The notes under the pieces were generated by a model. It was not told the origin of the DNA, ran no database searches, and was given only the letters and a program-made list of their open reading frames with translations. From contig NAJO01000007.1 of the NCBI GenBank assembly GCA_002077065.1, positions 868,001 through 932,000 of the forward strand: DNA of 64,000 nt, given 5' to 3'. Origin of the DNA: Cryoendolithus antarcticus. Lineage: Eukaryota; Ascomycota; Dothideomycetes; Cladosporiales; Cladosporiaceae. Shown here piece after piece: positions 21,100 to 31,755 of the stretch (positions are counted from its first letter, which is position 1; every line of letters starts with the position of its first letter). Made by a program: the position numbers and the translations under genes.

Positions 21100-23298
21100 A
21101 TGGAGGCACAAGGCGTGAAACGCAAGTTCGGCCAGCCTCCAACCCACCCTCATAAAGCGCCCAAGATGGACTCCACGCCCAATACCGGCGGCAAGATGAC
21201 TTTCGCGCAGAAGATGATGGCCAGAATGGGCTACAAAGAGGGCCAGGGTCTCGGTAAAGAAGGCGAGGGGATCATAAACCCCATTGAAGTCAAGCTGCGA
21301 CCACAGGGAGCCGGCGTGGGTACTGTCAAAGAGAAGACAGAGCAGTACAAGGAAGAGCAGCGGCGCAAGGCTGAGGCGCGTGGAGAGGAGTACGAGGGGA
21401 GCAGCGAGGAAGAGCGGAAGAAGAGGAAAGAGCGGAGGAAGAAGGTCGGTGGCGGAGGGAGTGGGACGAGCACGCCTGGGATGGGGAGAAAGAAAGTCAA
21501 GTACCGGACCGCAGCAGATGTGCAGGCTGCTGCGCCGGGGCTTGAGGTACCGCAGAGGATGCTGAGCTCGATCCTGGATGCTACTGGTGGGGAGAGGAAG
21601 CTACTGAGCAGTGCAGCGGGGCTGATGACGCCTACTGGCAATGAGCTCGGCAGTTCGGAGGAGGAGAAGATTGCGAGGAGGGAGAGGCTAGAGCTTGAGG
21701 CGTTTGTGGAGAGCTGGCATGGGCTGCAGGAGCAAAAGGTGTATCTTGAGGAGCATGAGGGGAGACTTGCGATTGAAGCTGCGCAGAAGAAGGAGGAGTT
21801 GGAGAGGCTGGAGAAGCTGGTGCAGAGTGTGGAGACCTTGAGCGTGCTCGAGCCTGGTGCCGAAGGCAACGGTAGCTGGAGTACCACGGTGGAGAAGCTG
21901 AAGACACTACAAGAGGCCTTCAAGCATGAAATCGACAAATACGGGCTGCAAGAGGCAGCCGTCGGAGCACTGCACCCACTGTTCAAGCTGCAGATGGATG
22001 CTTGGCCTCCGCTCGAGGACCCTGAACATCTGGTGGATGATCTCCAGAGCCTCAAGATCTTGTTCGGACAGGGTCATGACGATCTGGCCGTCTCCCATGG
22101 CATTCACGACCTCCACAACCCTTACTCAAAGCCACGACGAGCAAAGAGCACATCTCCCTACGAAACGATGATGTACACTCTCTGGCTCCCCAAGGTCCGC
22201 ACAGCAATCACAAACTGGTCTGTCCTCGATCGAGCACCTCTCGAGGTCCTAATCTCGTCTTGGCGTCCTCTCCTTCCAGCCTTCATCTACACCAATCTCA
22301 TAGAGCAATTGCTTGTTCCTAAACTGACCACAGCCCTGGAATCCTGGGACCCTCGACCTCGAAATCACCACCACAAGCCTAACCCGCTGAAGCAAGCGCC
22401 ACCACACACCTACCTCCTCCCCTGGCTCCAGTACTTTCCAGCCCAGCACGCAGATCCTTCAGCCCCAGTCTCCCTCCTCTCGGACATCAAGCGCAAGGTC
22501 CGTCGCGTACTAGACACCTGGGACGCATCGTTCGGCCTCCTTCCCGGGCTACTTGAATGGCGCACAGTCTTCCCCACCGCCGATTTCGACACCATGCTAA
22601 TACGCCATCTCCTCCCTCGTCTCGCGCTCCACCTTTCCGCAAAGCTAGATGTCGATCCCTCAGATCAGGACCTCACGCCCCTCGAGAATATCTTCATCTG
22701 GTCGCCCTACTTTACGTCTACGGTCATGGCCCGTCTGCTGGTAGCCGAGTTCTTCCCCAAATGGCTCACGACGCTGCATCTCTGGCTTACTTCCCCGAGC
22801 GCGTCGTTTGGCGAGATAGGGGAGTGGTTGAAGTGGTGGCCGAACCAGTTCCCTGCTCCTCTGAGATCACATCCAGACGTGCAGAAAGATTTCAACAAGG
22901 GCAACGAGATGGTGAACGCCGCACTTGATCTCCTCGATAACGACCAGCCTCTCTCTCTGCTCCCGCCGCCGGCCGCTGGACCCGCGAGACCGGTCACTAT
23001 GCCTACTGCACGTGTACCTGCAGCTACTGCGACACGCAAGGAGGACGTGGAGATCGATCTCCGCGACGCGATTGAAGCCTGGTGTGCAGACGAGGATCTA
23101 TCACTCATACCATTGCGGAAGGCGCATCCGGGTAATGGACTACCGCTTTTCAGACTCACTGCTAGTGCTAGCGGGAAAGGCGGCGTGGTCGTGTATCTCA
23201 AGGGCGATCTGGTGTGGGCGCAGAAGAAGACCGACCGGACGGTATATGAGCCTGTGGAATTGGGAGACAGTTTGGTGGAGCGGGCGGAAGGGAGGTAG
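21100..23298 (+). CDS. G-patch/GCFC splicing factor, TFIP11/Ntr1 type
   Basis: An intronless 732-residue frame. The N-terminus holds a G-patch (about residues 32-78): KMTFAQKMMARMGYKEGQG, then LGKEGEGIINPIEV. A long charged helical region follows (Glu/Arg/Lys to ~residue 290), and the C-terminal half matches the GCFC domain (WPPLEDPEHLVDDLQSLK, SPYETMMYTLWLPKVRTAI, LIWSPY-like blocks, LARLVAEFFPKW-like helix). This order is that of human TFIP11 and yeast Ntr1/Spp382, which activates the helicase Prp43 through its G-patch to dismantle the intron-lariat spliceosome in the nucleus. The 297 bases after it hold no gene. Confidence 0.92.
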   Translation: MEAQGVKRKFGQPPTHPHKAPKMDSTPNTGGKMTFAQKMMARMGYKEGQGLGKEGEGIINPIEVKLRPQGAGVGTVKEKTEQYKEEQRRKAEARGEEYEGSSEEERKKRKERRKKVGGGGSGTSTPGMGRKKVKYRTAADVQAAAPGLEVPQRMLSSILDATGGERKLLSSAAGLMTPTGNELGSSEEEKIARRERLELEAFVESWHGLQEQKVYLEEHEGRLAIEAAQKKEELERLEKLVQSVETLSVLEPGAEGNGSWSTTVEKLKTLQEAFKHEIDKYGLQEAAVGALHPLFKLQMDAWPPLEDPEHLVDDLQSLKILFGQGHDDLAVSHGIHDLHNPYSKPRRAKSTSPYETMMYTLWLPKVRTAITNWSVLDRAPLEVLISSWRPLLPAFIYTNLIEQLLVPKLTTALESWDPRPRNHHHKPNPLKQAPPHTYLLPWLQYFPAQHADPSAPVSLLSDIKRKVRRVLDTWDASFGLLPGLLEWRTVFPTADFDTMLIRHLLPRLALHLSAKLDVDPSDQDLTPLENIFIWSPYFTSTVMARLLVAEFFPKWLTTLHLWLTSPSASFGEIGEWLKWWPNQFPAPLRSHPDVQKDFNKGNEMVNAALDLLDNDQPLSLLPPPAAGPARPVTMPTARVPAATATRKEDVEIDLRDAIEAWCADEDLSLIPLRKAHPGNGLPLFRLTASASGKGGVVVYLKGDLVWAQKKTDRTVYEPVELGDSLVERAEGR

Positions 23299-23595
23299 AC
23301 TTGCGTGGCATAGCGCTGACTCTACATGGCGATTATGGTGCTGGCTGCGGGTGATAAGAATTCATCGGTCCGAAATTATTGGTCAAAGGTATGACTTCCC
23401 CTCAGCTGTGCTACACCTTTCGAAAACTAGCAGTCCACGTCTCGTGGCTAATGAAGTGGGAGTGTTGTTTAGGGACGTGCGCGAAGCGGCCGGGCTGGCT
23501 TGTGATGGCGGCTGAAAGTGGTCGAGACAGTCAACATGCCAAATACGGGGGCTACGCGCCAGGATCTTTGATCAAGATAGCAAGTTGTAGTGGAA

Positions 23596-24579
23596 TCAGT
23601 CCTGGGTATCAGTCGGCAGCTCTTCACTCGCTGGATGCAAGGCCTTGCCCCTTCCAGCCCTCGTCACAGTCTCGGCGTTTGGCATTACTGGTCTGCCGAC
23701 GAAAGCCTCCGCCCACTCCTTCACTTTCCTCGTCTTCCTGGCCATACCGATCTCCAGGCCCGCCTCACCCTCTAACCGTGCGACAGTCGTAGCACCAGCT
23801 CCCACCCTCCACTTCGGCAGAGTCTGGCCATACACGCAGTTCCTGAACACACTCAATGCCACGTTTCGCACAATCAGCACATCGCCCGCCCTCAGACTGG
23901 CCAGGGACGAACGGAGCTCAACGTCTCCTGCTCCGTACTTGGGCTGTGAGTCGGCAGGCTGGAGCCAGCAGCTGATGCTGAACCCCGCGCGGGTCTCATC
24001 ACCCAGCAGCAAGTCGAGAACTTCCATTTCCCTGTCCGGGTGGCGTCTCAGACGCACCGTGCGCGCGGGAGACAGCGAGATGACGGCGCATAGGAGATTC
24101 ACAGTTGGTGTCTGCGGATGTAGAGACAACAAGAGGGCAGCGCTGGGCAGACTCCGAAGGTCTGTTATGGACAGGGTGCTGTGGTCCAGGTTCACTGCGG
24201 ACGTCCCTGACTGAATGACTGTGGGCGATGGCATCGTGGAAGAGAAGCTCGTGGTAGTTGCGAACGTGGCGTCTGTCACATCTGTGGCGACCATGCTGGG
24301 ATCTTGAAGTATCGCGAAGGAATGCTCCAAGAAGTCCGCGCTTTCCAAATCGGGGATCAGGGCGCCGATTCCTGACGGGAGAACAGATTCGTCGATAGAC
24401 GCTCGCGTGCGAGCAGCTGGCGCGGCTGTCTTCAGAGCTCGCCATTTCGGGAGCGGCGCTGAAGAGTCGAGCTGCGTTGCGTTGCGGAAGACGTTGCTGG
24501 CGCAAAGTAGTGTCGCTTCACTCCAGTCCAATTTCCCTGCTTCCGGTGCGCCGGTGAGGAAGATACAGCGGCCCGACAT
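23596..24579 (-). CDS. Orphan protein with an OB-fold-like region
   Basis: I choose the ATG at 24579 (MSGRCIFLTGAPEAGKLDW, 327 residues) because its context is ACC-ATG; in-frame ATGs at 24597 and 24654 would lengthen it by 6 or 25 residues. Residues ~150-280 alternate strands in a way that suggests an OB fold: VNLLCAVISLSPARTVRLRR, EVLDLLLGDETRAGFSISCW, and SLRAGDVLIVRNVALSVFRN followed by CVYGQTL. The sequence LRxGDVLxxxNVAL recurs in RPA- and telomere-type single-strand DNA-binding OB folds, so nucleic-acid binding is possible. No catalytic motif is visible. Head-to-head with the next gene. I cannot name a family with confidence. Confidence 0.7.
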   Translation of the reverse strand: MSGRCIFLTGAPEAGKLDWSEATLLCASNVFRNATQLDSSAPLPKWRALKTAAPAARTRASIDESVLPSGIGALIPDLESADFLEHSFAILQDPSMVATDVTDATFATTTSFSSTMPSPTVIQSGTSAVNLDHSTLSITDLRSLPSAALLLSLHPQTPTVNLLCAVISLSPARTVRLRRHPDREMEVLDLLLGDETRAGFSISCWLQPADSQPKYGAGDVELRSSLASLRAGDVLIVRNVALSVFRNCVYGQTLPKWRVGAGATTVARLEGEAGLEIGMARKTRKVKEWAEAFVGRPVMPNAETVTRAGRGKALHPASEELPTDTQD

Positions 24580-25133
24580 GGTATTTCTGTGGCTCATTGG
24601 GCTCCACCTCGAGGATTCGTAGGTCGTGATTGCCCATGTCGCATCGGATTTCAAGGCATCGTGTCCACACGCGCCATGTGGACGGTCATGTCATCGTGAG
24701 GGTTGCTGGTCATACACGCGATGATGACGGGCATTCCTTCAAGTCGTGTAATACTCGACCGTGCGATGTTCCGCTGCACTCGACGTGATGGGTTTAGAAG
24801 TGCTACTTTGGAGTTGTCGTGTGCGTGTAGATTGCTAAAAGTGATGTCTTTTGATTGGCTGGCTCATCCCGGCGCTAATGATCTGGCCCCAAGGCAATGC
24901 GTGAGCCAACGTCTCGCTTGGTCTCCTACGCCACTCTCCAAGCTTGCATGAGCTCCATAACGCGGATCAAGGATGAACTCCGCGAACTCGGACTCGACTA
25001 GCTAGCACTTACATCACACATGCGAGTGCTGGCTCTTACTCACGCGAGACGCGCCTCTGCGTAGTCTTAGTTAAGGTAAGACACCTTCATTCCCTTTCCA
25101 ACCTCTCCTCTCCTCTCCTATGTCCACATCACC
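24580..25133. other. Divergent promoter region with CT-rich leader
   Basis: Spacer between two divergent genes. The last 50 bases before the next ATG are a CT-rich tract (about 25099-25119), typical of fungal core promoters and leaders. An out-of-frame ATG at 25120 lies 14 bases before the main start. Confidence 0.5.
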
Positions 25134-25775
25134 ATGTCTCCCTTCCCAAGTCAACAGTCCCTCTCCCTCTCCTTCACCATCCCCTCCCGCCACAAACTCC
25201 ACGTCAATATCACAACAATCCCTAACACCTCCCCCTCGCAAGTCGGACACCCTCTCCTCTTCCCCTCCAAATCCTTCCCCAGGGGGACTTACCTAGACTT
25301 CCCCGTCACAACGGCAAAACTCCACTGCACAGCAGACGAAGGCTACGCAGCAACCTACGGCTGGATTCAATTCATTTACCAGGACTTCAAGGACTCGGAG
25401 GCTGAGACGAAGTGGGAGCACGATCCCCTCCCCATCACCGAAGGCTCCGGCTCGCCGTTCATTTGGTTCGGCCCCGAGGCGCAACTCTTCGACGCACCTT
25501 TCCGGTCTGATCGCAACGAGAAGCTGGACTGGACGTGTCACTCGTTCCTGGCGTACTTGGAGGATGCAGTGATGACGAAGACGATCAAGCCGATCTTGGG
25601 GTTCGAGTGGGGTTACGTGATGAACAGTGGGAAGGTGACGGTGAAGGAGCTCAAGTTGCTGGATGTCGGGCCGGCATGGGAGCAGCAACGAGGGCTACTA
25701 GAGGGGCAGTTCGGGGAGTGGAAGTATGAGGCGGTTGACAGGGAGATGGAGGTTGTGCTGAGCGAGGCGCCTTGA
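25134..25775 (+). CDS. Conserved fungal hypothetical protein
   Basis: An intronless frame of 213 residues with a codon pattern like its neighbours. It reads as a compact, soluble, mostly beta protein with no signal peptide or membrane segment. Landmarks are YGWIQFIYQDF, FIWFGPEAQLFDAPFRSDRN, LDWTCHSFLAYLED, and KPILGFEWGYVMNSGKVTV. The block DAPFRSDRN...LDWxxxSFL...LGFxWG looks like that of an uncharacterised family found widely in filamentous ascomycetes. I know no assigned function. Its 3' end is 96 bases from the 3' end of the Aim32-like gene on the other strand. Confidence 0.8.
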   Translation: MSPFPSQQSLSLSFTIPSRHKLHVNITTIPNTSPSQVGHPLLFPSKSFPRGTYLDFPVTTAKLHCTADEGYAATYGWIQFIYQDFKDSEAETKWEHDPLPITEGSGSPFIWFGPEAQLFDAPFRSDRNEKLDWTCHSFLAYLEDAVMTKTIKPILGFEWGYVMNSGKVTVKELKLLDVGPAWEQQRGLLEGQFGEWKYEAVDREMEVVLSEAP

Positions 25776-25871
25776 AATTCCTGCCCTTTCGTTAATTCCG
25801 GCCGTGTATGAATGCTCTATGATGCAATGTATATCGATGTGCTCTATGTATTGTTACTGCAGATTTTGCCA

Positions 25872-26996
25872 TTACCAACTCACCACGCCCCTCTCCCGAT
25901 CAAATCCTCCCCTCAGCTGCCTCTCCGGCTTCACAACCTTCCCCTGCAGTACCGTATACCTTACAATATTCTCGCAATCCTCCGGCCGCACCCTCGCCAA
26001 CCAGATACACTGCCCTGCACCTTCCACTTCCTCGCCCTCAGCCTGTCGATACACCATCATATTCGCGCTATACTTATGTCCACCCACATGACTTATGAAG
26101 TAGATTCCCACGCCTCCCGGTCGCGTATCGTGGAGGTCCCGGTAGAGGTTTAGAGGTCGGAGATGGCGTTCGAGTTCGCGGCGAATGAGGGGCGCGGATT
26201 GGCCGCAGCGGGCGTCGCGCGTTGCTTGGGAGCAGAGGAGGATGAGGTATTTGTGGGTGCAGGGGCGAAGGGAGAGGCCTGTTGGGAGAGTGAGGGGTGG
26301 TGATGGTGTTGCGGGTGAGGGATGTGCGTCGCCGTTTGATGTTGTGCCATTGGTCGTACCATTGATGGCGCCGTTGGATGTGCCATTCGTGTGCGCCGCG
26401 ACAAGAGAAGACGTATTCGTCGGCGCAGTGTTGACCACGCTCTTGATCAAGCCCTCCACATCCCCCGGCCTCACCCCATCAACCCACTTCCAAGCCGGCA
26501 GCACAAGTACACTCGTCCGCCTCTCCGACCCATAGATCCCCATTCCATTCCCATCGCTGACCTCCCGTCCATCCGGGAGCGGTATATTACTCGCGCTCAG
26601 CATTAACCTCCCGCCTTCTACAGCACTCGCAGCCTTCCCCACAGCCTCCATCACACTCCCCTTCTCATCCTCCACATCGCGCACCCAATCCGTCTTCCCC
26701 GTCGCAACTAGCAAATGCCGTTGCCAGCCTTTGATGTTGCCGTACAACTTGTCATCTTCATCGATTTCCCACTTCCTCGGAAGATGGATAGTGCAGCTCT
26801 CGCAGTCATGCAGGCAATCTTCGCCGTCTACCTCTGCAGTCGTGGTTGGGAACAGACCTGCGGGGGTCTTTGCAGTGAGCAAGCCATCTGAACGCAGGGA
26901 GGTGAGGTCTGAGGAGGAGGCGGAGGGGGTGGTGAAGCGCGAGCTGATTGTGCGGAGAAAGGTGGTCATTTTGCGGGTTCCTGAGGGTGGTGCCAT
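25872..26996 (-). CDS. AIM32: Aim32-like thioredoxin-fold 2Fe-2S protein (sucrase/ferredoxin-like family)
   Basis: An intronless 374-residue frame. The N-terminus is Ser/Thr/Arg-rich with few acids, which fits mitochondrial import. The cysteine pattern DCLHDCESCTIHLPRK (~60-75) precedes YGNIKGWQRHLLVATGKTDW. The C-terminal module holds LILLCSQATRDARCGQSAPL and SHVGGHKYSANMMVY, the Cys and His pattern of the sucrase/ferredoxin-like family, where a thioredoxin-like fold carries a 2Fe-2S cluster. Yeast Aim32 acts in mitochondrial thiol redox quality control. A low-complexity Asn/Gly/Thr insert (about residues 205-235) separates the two parts. In-frame ATGs at 26996 and 26969 are both possible starts. 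Confidence 0.9.
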   Translation of the reverse strand: MAPPSGTRKMTTFLRTISSRFTTPSASSSDLTSLRSDGLLTAKTPAGLFPTTTAEVDGEDCLHDCESCTIHLPRKWEIDEDDKLYGNIKGWQRHLLVATGKTDWVRDVEDEKGSVMEAVGKAASAVEGGRLMLSASNIPLPDGREVSDGNGMGIYGSERRTSVLVLPAWKWVDGVRPGDVEGLIKSVVNTAPTNTSSLVAAHTNGTSNGAINGTTNGTTSNGDAHPSPATPSPPLTLPTGLSLRPCTHKYLILLCSQATRDARCGQSAPLIRRELERHLRPLNLYRDLHDTRPGGVGIYFISHVGGHKYSANMMVYRQAEGEEVEGAGQCIWLARVRPEDCENIVRYTVLQGKVVKPERQLRGGFDRERGVVSW

Positions 26997-28084
26997 TGGG
27001 ATGGGTGGGCTGGCTTGGGGACTTTCTTATCTGATCGAGGGGATCGGAGCTCGGAGTATGTGGAGTGTGGGTGAGAGATTTGCCTGGGGGACGAGATGTG
27101 CTGCCGATGGCTGCACAATACTGAAAGATGTGGGCGCGCGGCAAGTGAATAGGCAACAGTGGACGAGTGGATTGGGGTTGTATAGTGTCACTCGGAGACA
27201 TGCTCGATCATGGCGCTGCGATGTTGGAGTTGCTATATTGTCCGTCTGGTTGATGGCTCGGCCGAAGGCTCAGGGCTTCGGAGATAATATGTTGCGTACA
27301 GTATGCTGCACACTACTTTTGCACAGCCCAGAGTCTCCCTCAAAGGTATGCGTTAGTCTTAACCGTCAACCAGCTGCACGAACATGGTCGCGTTGTGATT
27401 GCAGTGCGCGGCATGGTCTGTCGCCCTGAGGTGCCTGCAGGATCCACGCCATAGGCTGGAGACTTCGCCCCTTCACAGCGTGCGAGAGATGGTCCCGGTG
27501 ATAGCTCCTCTAGTCATTTCCCTCGTCAACGAGAGATGACTGCTCATCAGCGCGGCGCATCATGCCAGTTTGAAGCCCACCTTTCATGAATAGTCCATCA
27601 CGCATATGTGCCGAGTAAGACCGGCATTCAAACGAGGGCTGGCGGTCGCGGTCCCTTTTCCGCGCATCCGCTAGCGCGTCTCCTGCGGCTGCTTCCCAGC
27701 TGGCCGGACCGCGAATGCTGATTGGCGTTATGCAGCAGACGACGAGTCGTGAAACACGTCCACTCTCGTTCTTGCTGACTTCTGGACGCCCATCCTTTTA
27801 CTCCTGCAAGCATTACCTGTGCCTAATACTGACCTGAATCTCGCTGTCCTTACTGCCACCACGCTCATTCACTATACTGCGAGATGCGTGCGTCAACGGC
27901 TCCTCACGGCGACGCGTACCAGGGTGGAGCACGGGTCGCAGCGACACGCCCAATATCCGGACTCGACTGAGCAGGAGACACAACCGGGAGTGAACACCGC
28001 AGAGCAGGTCACTATCCCATGATTCATGAACCCACGACCTAGTGCTCTTGCAGTCATACCGTGCCTCCCACCAATGCCGCACGC
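26997..28084. other. Divergent upstream region (1.1 kb)
   Basis: Spacer between the Aim32-like gene and the Uds1-domain gene. It must hold both promoters and perhaps a 5' non-coding exon of the Uds1 gene. No RNA gene, repeat or convincing frame is seen. Confidence 0.5.
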
Positions 28085-31000
28085 ATGCGCCGCACGGGGC
28101 TGAAGGTCTCGGCAGCGCCTAATAGCACGAGCTGGACACTGTCCCAAAGTCAGGCTGATCAGCAGCACTACGAACAGGATATGCCTTCCATGGCGAACGG
28201 CGCATACGGTGGACATGACGACGAAGGGTACGGGACATACCCGTCCACAAACCGCACGAATTCAGCCGGCTGGAAGCCTAGTCCAGCCCCTGCGCAGACC
28301 AATGGGTACGCGAACGGCAATTTCGACTACAACACACCGCTAGAGGAGAGATCGAGCCATCAGATCAGTCTCAACACCCGTGTGCGAAGCCAAGGGAAAG
28401 ACCCTGTGACCAAGCACCTGCTTCACGAGACTGCGCTACTAGACACGCAAGGCTTTGAGATTCTCACAATACAGGAAGTCGATGCGCTCAAGAAAGAGGG
28501 AGAGCGCTTGCGCACGAGACTTGAAGCTGCGCAAAGGCAGTTGGCTTTCGAGAGCAAAGTCAGAGATGCGGCGCAAAACCTGACGAGGCTATACTCATAT
28601 GGCAGTAGTAAAGGCAGGGCAGACACACCGCAAAGCCCAGATAGCCCTAAGAGGCCTCGTCGGAGTCTGCTCGGTCAGAGACGGCCCAGCAGCTCGAGCA
28701 TCGAGAGTAAGTCTCTTGGGCAAGCCGAGGAAGAGGTGGCTAGCAGCACGCGAAAGGTCGATGAGTTGAATGAGACGATAAAGAAGCTGCTGGATCGGCG
28801 ACAGATCGTGGAGCGCAAACTCTTGCAGCACACTGCAGCTGTCCTGGCTCAGAAGAAAGATGAGCACGCTGAGGCTGCGACCAATGGACATTTCGATCAC
28901 GAGCGCGAGAGAGACAGCCGAGCATCTAGCATATACTCTCCAGATGAATTTGATGGCATAAGAGACATTCTGTGTGGCGCGCCTGTGCACTCCAGCAATC
29001 GCTTGCAGAAGCGCGTCACGTCACGGAAGCTGCAGGAGGAGCACGAAGAGCAGCTACATGGCATGCAGATGCGACTTGAGCAGCTCAACGACCAATTGCG
29101 GAGTGTGATCAGTGAGGCAGGAAGGTCACGGGGTGTCGAAGTCCCGCCTGAGCCACGCTACGGACAAGTGGGTCAGGATGATCCTGCCGGCAAGCTGACG
29201 ACCGACTTCGATCGCCTCGAGAATAATCTGCGACACCTACAGCAGGAGCAGCACGAGACGTCAACGCATGTAGCACGTGTGGAGGAGCACGCGCATCGAA
29301 CAGTGAGCAGCGTAGAGGAGCAGCTCGAGGGTCTCAACACGCAGCTGCACAACACTCTGTTGCTGTCGTCCGCTGCGACGCTACCAGATCTGCAAGAGCC
29401 GCCCGAAGTCACAGGTCAAGACTACCAGCCGCAGCTCACCTACCTCGAAGAGTGTTTCGGTAATGTTGAGCACCTTCTTCGACAGCACAACGATGATTTA
29501 CGAGAGGCGCGAGAGAGCGGGCAGCATGCTTCGCGGGAGCTCGAGGGCGCACGAAATGGCGCCGCTCGAGAGATTGAAGAAGCGAATGGCAAGCTCGCAG
29601 TTCACACGAAGAAAGTCAACGAGTATGACGCCACGCTGGGCGGGTTGTGGGAGATCTTGCAGAGTGATGCCGCAGGTGCTCGCGGTATGGATGCAGAGGA
29701 CACTTCCAATGCCGATGACGCAGCGCCTGTGGTCTCCGCAAAGGAGTCGTTCTCACTGCCAGCTTTCAACTCGAGAGTGCAGCACCTATTCGATCGTGCT
29801 ATGTCTGCACGTGAACAGCAGGACATCTTACGAAGACAGGTGCAGCAGCAGCGTGAGCTTAATGGCAAGTCGGACGCAGAGAAGGACCGGCAATTGGAGG
29901 AGCTTAACAAGAAAAATGCCAGCCTGGTTGCCACGCATGGATCGCTGCAGGATGAGCTCGCAAAAGCAATGGCGAACCATACACAATCCGAGAGCGAAGT
30001 CGGTCATCTCCGAGCAGAGTTCCTGAACGTCGAGAACGAGCTCGAGCAGCTTCGTCGCACCGCCGATACCAAGGGCGCGGAGCGCGAAGAGATGGCTCGG
30101 TCACTTCAAACTCACCAATCCACTGCCGCGGCTTTGCAAGAGAAGGTGGACAATCTCGAGGCCCAAGTCGCAGAGCTCATAGACGACGCCCGCATCTTCA
30201 CAGTCGAGTCCGACGCGCAGCTCAAGAACTCTGAAGCCAAACACGCGGATCTCACAACTCAGCTCACCGCCGCGACCTCAGCCCGCGAAGCGGCCGAAAC
30301 AAAGCACATCACCGCTTCCACGGAGATGCAGAACCTCGAAAACGAAGTCGTGCGCCTTACGACCGAGCTGGCAATGGCCAAAGCGGAGCTCGACGGCGCC
30401 TATGGCTCACGTGCCGAGCGCGCTAAGGAGGCGCAGGCGAGTGAAGTCCAGGCGCTGAACGAACGTAATGTCGCTGTCACAGCCGAAGTCGCAACACTCC
30501 GCTCTACGAATGCGGAGCTAGAGCGGGAGCTGTCGAGTTTCCGCTCGGCTCCACCGCAAGACACAGAGCGGACCAAGGTCCTCGAGACCGAGCTAACAGC
30601 TCTCACATCCGATTTCCAAGACCTCACGCGTGAGAGCCTACAGCTCGAGCACGAGCGCACGCAACTCGACTACCTGATCGACGGGCTCCGTGACCGCGTC
30701 GAAGCTCTCGAGGGCCAGCTGAGCGATGAGAAAGTTCGCTGGCTCGGCATCAAGAGTCCGGCTACCGCGGGTCCAGGCGGGCGAGAAAGCGTCATGGGAC
30801 GCGCCGGCGGCGAAGGCGTAAGCGTGATGGTGTTACGGCAAGAGTTCAAGCGCATGATGAGGGAAACGAGGGCGGAGGGGGTGAGGGCGTTGCGGGTAAG
30901 TCATGTTCCCTTCTGTGTGGTATCATTGGAATTGTGGCACTGACTGATTCTGCTAGGCTGAGCAAGACCACCGCCGCGCCCTCGAAACGCAGCTCCGGCA

Positions 31001-31208
31001 TCTGCGGCACGCGCATCCTTCGCCTTCTTCACGGGAAGCTTCTGCTACGCGTGCGCCGAATGGCACGCTCACGCCGAACGCTCCTAGTGCATCGCACACA
31101 GCGCATAGCTCCGTCAGCATGAATGGGCTTATGGTGAACAGTACTGGACATGGCAATGGACATGACAGGGGCGGTAGTACGGCATCTTTCTCCCCTCCTG
31201 CGGTGTAG
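28085..31208 (+). CDS. Uds1-domain coiled-coil protein (up-regulated during septation type)
   Basis: Two exons (28085-30895, 30957-31208) with a 61-base phase-0 intron (donor GTAAGT, branch CTGAC, acceptor GCTAG); 1,020 residues. The last exon continues the helix as AEQDHRRALETQLRHLR and then becomes a Ser/Pro-rich tail, so the joint is convincing. Near residues 100-190 lies the Uds1 signature: KDPVTKHLLHETALLDTQGF, EILTIQEVDALKKE, and a helix ending FESKVRDAAQNLTRLYS. From ~225 to ~940 the protein is almost continuous heptad-like coiled coil rich in Glu, Leu, Gln and Arg. Fission-yeast Uds1 is a septation-linked protein; in filamentous fungi such proteins are probably cytoskeletal or septal scaffolds. 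The start at 28085 is the first in-frame ATG, but a short upstream exon cannot be excluded. Confidence 0.88.
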
Positions 31209-31755
31209 TATAGCACGGGGGAAAGGTTTACGTGTTAGAACATTGCATAGCGGGTCCTGACGAGAGGGAATGAAATCTGTGTACACGTTGTGCTGATATG
31301 AGATGTGCAACTTAGGGACTTGGGGTGTCAAGAGCCCGGCAGTCGTGGGACTGAGTCGATGAAGCGGGCAATGATCGGGCATACATGGTTGTGAGGGACA
31401 CGAAAGTTGTCACCCTAAGGAACGGGGTCGTGTAAGATGTAGGGGGAAGCGTGGAGCTTGTACATAGACCCGGGAAGCGGTCAAGAGACCTGTGATCAGA
31501 CCTGCATGTACAACGATTTGCTACCCAGCTTGCACTAAGCGTATAAGTGCAGCGCGTACCCGTAATGCCCAAGGCTGCCCATTTCTATTGGGTCCGACCG
31601 TTTAGGCACCATCCGTATTTTGCCGTGCGTAATGCGCGGGATCTCTGCGAGATACCAAATCGAGATAGCCCTGCTCGACAAAAGCGCTGCTCAACGGTGA
31701 GGAAGCATGCTTTCCCATCCTGCTCAACCCAACACAACGGTGTCATCACATGTCC
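31209..31755. other. Intergenic, convergent 3' ends
   Basis: Between the 3' ends of the Uds1 gene and the TPR-SET gene. Short frames only; nothing recognisable. Confidence 0.5.
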
